Shown: positions 61,451 through 64,000 of the stretch, piece by piece
Position numbering within the stretch: the stretch's first letter is position 1
How the letters are laid out: every line of letters begins with the position of its first letter
From: Diplonema japonicum
Lineage: Eukaryota; Euglenozoa; Diplonemea; Diplonemida; Diplonemidae
Direction: 5' to 3'
Length of the DNA stretch: 64,000 bases
Assembly: GCA_964019335.1 (NCBI GenBank)
Contig: OZ025656.1
Coordinates: 680,001-744,000 of the forward strand
Notes under the pieces: model-generated
Seen by the model: only the letters and a program-made list of their open reading frames with translations
The model's database searches: none
What the model was told of the DNA's origin: nothing
Translations under genes and position numbers: made by a program

Positions 61451-63010
61451 TTTTTTTTTTTGGGAGAGTTTCTGAACAGGGGGTCTAGGCTGATCTTAAA
61501 GTTGTTTCATAAAAGAACCGGCACCAAGACACAAGTTTGACACCCTATTCAGAAGATGAGCCCATTTTTTTTTATTCTACAATGCTGTTTTCCAAGAGAA
61601 AGAACAAAAAAAAAGAAAAGAATGCAAAAGGAAAAAGAAGAATTTGAGGGTGGGGGGGGTGTTTTTTTTTGAGGGGTGTTCACACACTTTGCACTTTTGC
61701 TGAACCAAAGATTTCCCCCCCCCCTAAAAAAGAAGTTTTTTAAAGAAAACCCAGCTGGTGAGAACGCGTGAGAACGGGAGGTCTCGCAAGGGACCCCCTT
61801 CATGATGGTTTTTTTTCTCATCTCCCCCCCCCCCCCCCCCCCTGGGTTCTTTCTCTAGCGACTCTGGCGTCTGTAGCGATAAAGTGGCCTCCTGATCCTC
61901 TTCTCTTTTTTTTTTTATATTACAATAAAAGACAACAGAACAGCAGAACGCTGGAACAAAAGGGAATCTTGAGATCTCTTCCCCGACCCTTAAATAGGTG
62001 TACTGTCGTTTAGGGTACGTATTTACCTTCGTGGGGACATACATCTGCCCGAGACGGAAATGTTTCCCGGTTTATAAACTACTCCCAGGTTTCTACCCGG
62101 CACGCACAGACAACTGCTAGTTGGCTGACTCGTTTTTTTGGGAAAAGAAAAGAGGAAAAAGAAAAGGAGCACATCCTGCAACCTGAGCTACTGTCTGCCC
62201 ACAGGACGAAATACAATTTGTAATTTTTTTTTTCTTAACGATTCTTTTTTTTTTTTTCTTGCATGAACAAAGAAAAACAATGAATTGTTATTGCTAAAAA
62301 GAGTAGTGGTGGCATTGTTGGGCTTATCCTTCTACAGGTTAACCCCCCGGCTGTGCACAAACAACAATCAACCGGCTCTTTTTTCCCCAAAAGGAGGAAG
62401 GTGATGGAAGGTCACGAAAGCGATCATCCGCACCTACCTGCCTTTGCTTCCTTTTTTGCCCCCAAAGGGCGGCCCTCTTGCAGGGGGCTTGTCCTGTACT
62501 TTGAGTTTTTTTTCCCCTTCTTTTTTTTTGGATAAGAAATTTATTATCAGTACTAAAAGACTATTTCGTAGGTAGCACAGTTTGCATAAATGACCTTTTT
62601 TTTATTTTAAGGCCAGCAAGTGCTAGTGCGCACAATCAGACGCCAGAGAATAGTTGCCCCCCCCCCCCCCCCCCCGCTAAGGTCGTTATTCTGTACTTCT
62701 TTGCCAAAGAGAAGAAGGGGGAAAGATGGGTAAGGAAAAACATCAAAAGACACTCCTATTCTTTTTTTCCCCTCCCTCCTTTCCTGCTGATGCCGCCCCC
62801 CCCCCCCCCCCCCCCGGTTGGTTATTCTTATATTCTTCTTCAGTTTTTTATTTTATTTTTTTATCTTTCTATTTACCCCCTTTTTTTTTGAGAAAGAAAA
62901 AATCACTCTTTTCCCCCATTTTTTTGTTTTGCTGTTTTTTTTTTTTTTTTAGAGCAAATCGAGAAGGACGTTCCCCCCTTGAAGCGTAAAGGTATTGTGA
63001 GCAAAAGAAG

Positions 63011-64000
63011 ATGGATGTTGACGCTCTGTTCAGGGGCGTGAAGCTAGAAGACGTGAAGACAGTTGAGAAGTGGTGCAAAGGCGGTGGTGATGTCAACATC
63101 ATAGACCCGAAGACCTTTAAGAAGAGCACGCCGTTGCACTGGGCGGCGTACACGGGGTCTGCTGATGTGATCACTGTGCTTCTGAACTACAATGCTGACG
63201 TGAACGCGCAGGAGACTGACAAGCGTGTCCCCCTCCACCTTGCCGCCTTTGAAGGTCACTACGAAGCTGTGGAACTGCTGCTGAGTGCGGGTGCTGACTA
63301 CACTGTGCGTGACACACCAGGCAAGACGCCGTGCGAGGTCGCCATCATGAACGAGCACATCGAGGTCGCTCGTCTGTTCCCCAACTTCAAAGAAGTGGAG
63401 CACGCGAAGGGCTCCTCAGGCGACAACAGTGTCTTCAACAACAGCAACATCAACACCTCTCTCTCGTCCTCCCCCTTCGCCGCACCCCAAAGGCCATCCC
63501 TCACGCAGCCCCCCCCTAGACTCCACGCAGGAAACTACCACCGTCGTCTCTCCGAAGCCCACGAAGACGACTTCCCCAAAAGAGTCTCCCCCAAACGGTC
63601 TCCGCCACGCTCCTTGGAACCTGTTGACTCCGATCCCCCCGAAGCTTTCATAATTAGTGCCGGGCCTGACGCCTACCCAGTCGAGGGTACCTTCACCTTG
63701 GTCAAGGGCGGCAGCTGGGAGGGCATGCCCGTGTGGGAGTGTCACCAGCCTGACACAGGCAGGACAGGCTGCATATACTCCGGTACCAACGGGCTGTGGA
63801 TCATCACGGAGGATGTTTGGTATGTTCTTTTGTATTGTTTCTGAGCAAAGCACAGCCACATGAACGATGACTCTGGGCTGGTGACCTCTGCGCACAAGCA
63901 CGAGGGGGCGCTGCCCCACGAGATCCAGCAGTGGGAGTCGCACAACGGTGTTGATTGGGCGCTGGACAGGAGCATCGACGTACGCGCAGTCAGGCCAGGT
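63011..64000 (+). CDS. Ankyrin-repeat protein with Trp-rich module (partial, runs off window)
   Basis: Exon 1 (63011-63819) and part of exon 2 (63856-64000) are joined across a 36-nt intron; the 3' end is outside the window. Residues 1-125 hold three to four ankyrin repeats (STPLHWAAYTGSADVITVLL, VPLHLAAFEGHYEAVELLLS, KTPCEVAIMNEHIEVARLF), a protein-binding fold. A Ser/Pro-rich linker follows, then from about 220 the Trp-rich module seen in the genes at 4952 and 6331: GTFTL, GMPVWEC, CIYSGTNGLWIITEDV and downstream Trp residues. In all three genes the module sits beside an interaction or membrane domain. Function unknown. Confidence 0.78.

Larger units (their letters stand above)
60900..63010. 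other. Gene-poor island with repeated ORF and poly-C tracts
   Basis: About 2.1 kb. It contains the repeated basic ORF at 61089-61398 and its downstream motif, then C19 tracts at 61824-61842 and 62657-62675, a C20 tract at 62796-62815 and numerous T runs. No host gene is recognised. Confidence 0.7.

Noticed and set aside
1-64000. Search for bacterial-type operons, Shine-Dalgarno sites, riboswitches, CRISPR arrays, IS elements or organellar genes
   Set aside because: Nothing of the kind is present; the cis-introns and eukaryote-only proteins show the DNA is nuclear eukaryotic.

Overview
The window is nuclear DNA from a microbial eukaryote. About 34 protein genes, all on the + strand, lie head to tail over 64 kb, often 50-200 nt apart. 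Almost every start codon follows an AG by 1-25 nt, usually behind a pyrimidine-rich stretch. This is the layout expected of polycistronic transcription resolved by spliced-leader trans-splicing, as in Euglenozoa; dinoflagellate relatives are an alternative. Unlike trypanosomatids, the genes also carry many cis-introns. I could place about 46, nearly all 30-47 nt, starting GTATG and ending CAG or TAG. All three standard stop codons are used. I cannot name the species, and the spliced-leader gene itself is not in the window.

Layout. 1-2250: homopolymer-rich island with the tail of a repeated basic ORF. 2251-9726: two coiled-coil proteins, a four-pass membrane protein and argininosuccinate synthase. 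9727-10629: T-rich gap. 10630-26839: thioredoxin-like protein, a TP-repeat/Sfi1-like protein, a terminal uridylyl/adenylyltransferase-like enzyme, a Nup107/Nup84-like nucleoporin, a TrmH-type methyltransferase, a second four-pass protein, a GCFC/PAXBP1-like splicing factor, a His-tailed small protein, ribosomal protein uL2 and a coiled-coil protein. 26964-40351: small basic protein, coiled-coil protein, TIR-like plus LRR protein, F-box plus coiled-coil protein, SDR, pepsin-like protease and pyruvate kinase. 41025-53790: SR140/U2SURP, PRMT5, an APH-like/NMNAT-like fusion, a TIM-barrel isomerase-like protein, MDP-1 phosphatase, p24, an AP-complex mu subunit and a divergent kinase. 53791-56060: gene-poor island. 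56061-60899: SF3A2, a CCDC6-like protein and a lipid-anchored kinase with a PDZ-like domain. 60900-63010: gene-poor island with another copy of the repeated basic ORF. 63011-end: ankyrin protein running off the window.

The genes mostly serve RNA and membrane housekeeping. SF3A2, SR140 and GCFC/PAXBP1 are spliceosome factors, which fits a genome full of micro-introns. PRMT5 and the nucleoporin belong to the same nuclear setting, and p24 and the AP mu subunit act in vesicle traffic.

The most notable features are a TIR-like plus LRR polypeptide, an unnamed Trp-rich module shared by three genes, a dispersed repeat family confined to the gene-poor islands with their 15-22 nt poly-C/G tracts, an unusual kinase-like/NMNAT-like fusion, and a pair of related four-pass membrane proteins. 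All assignments come from reading the sequence; no database search was run.
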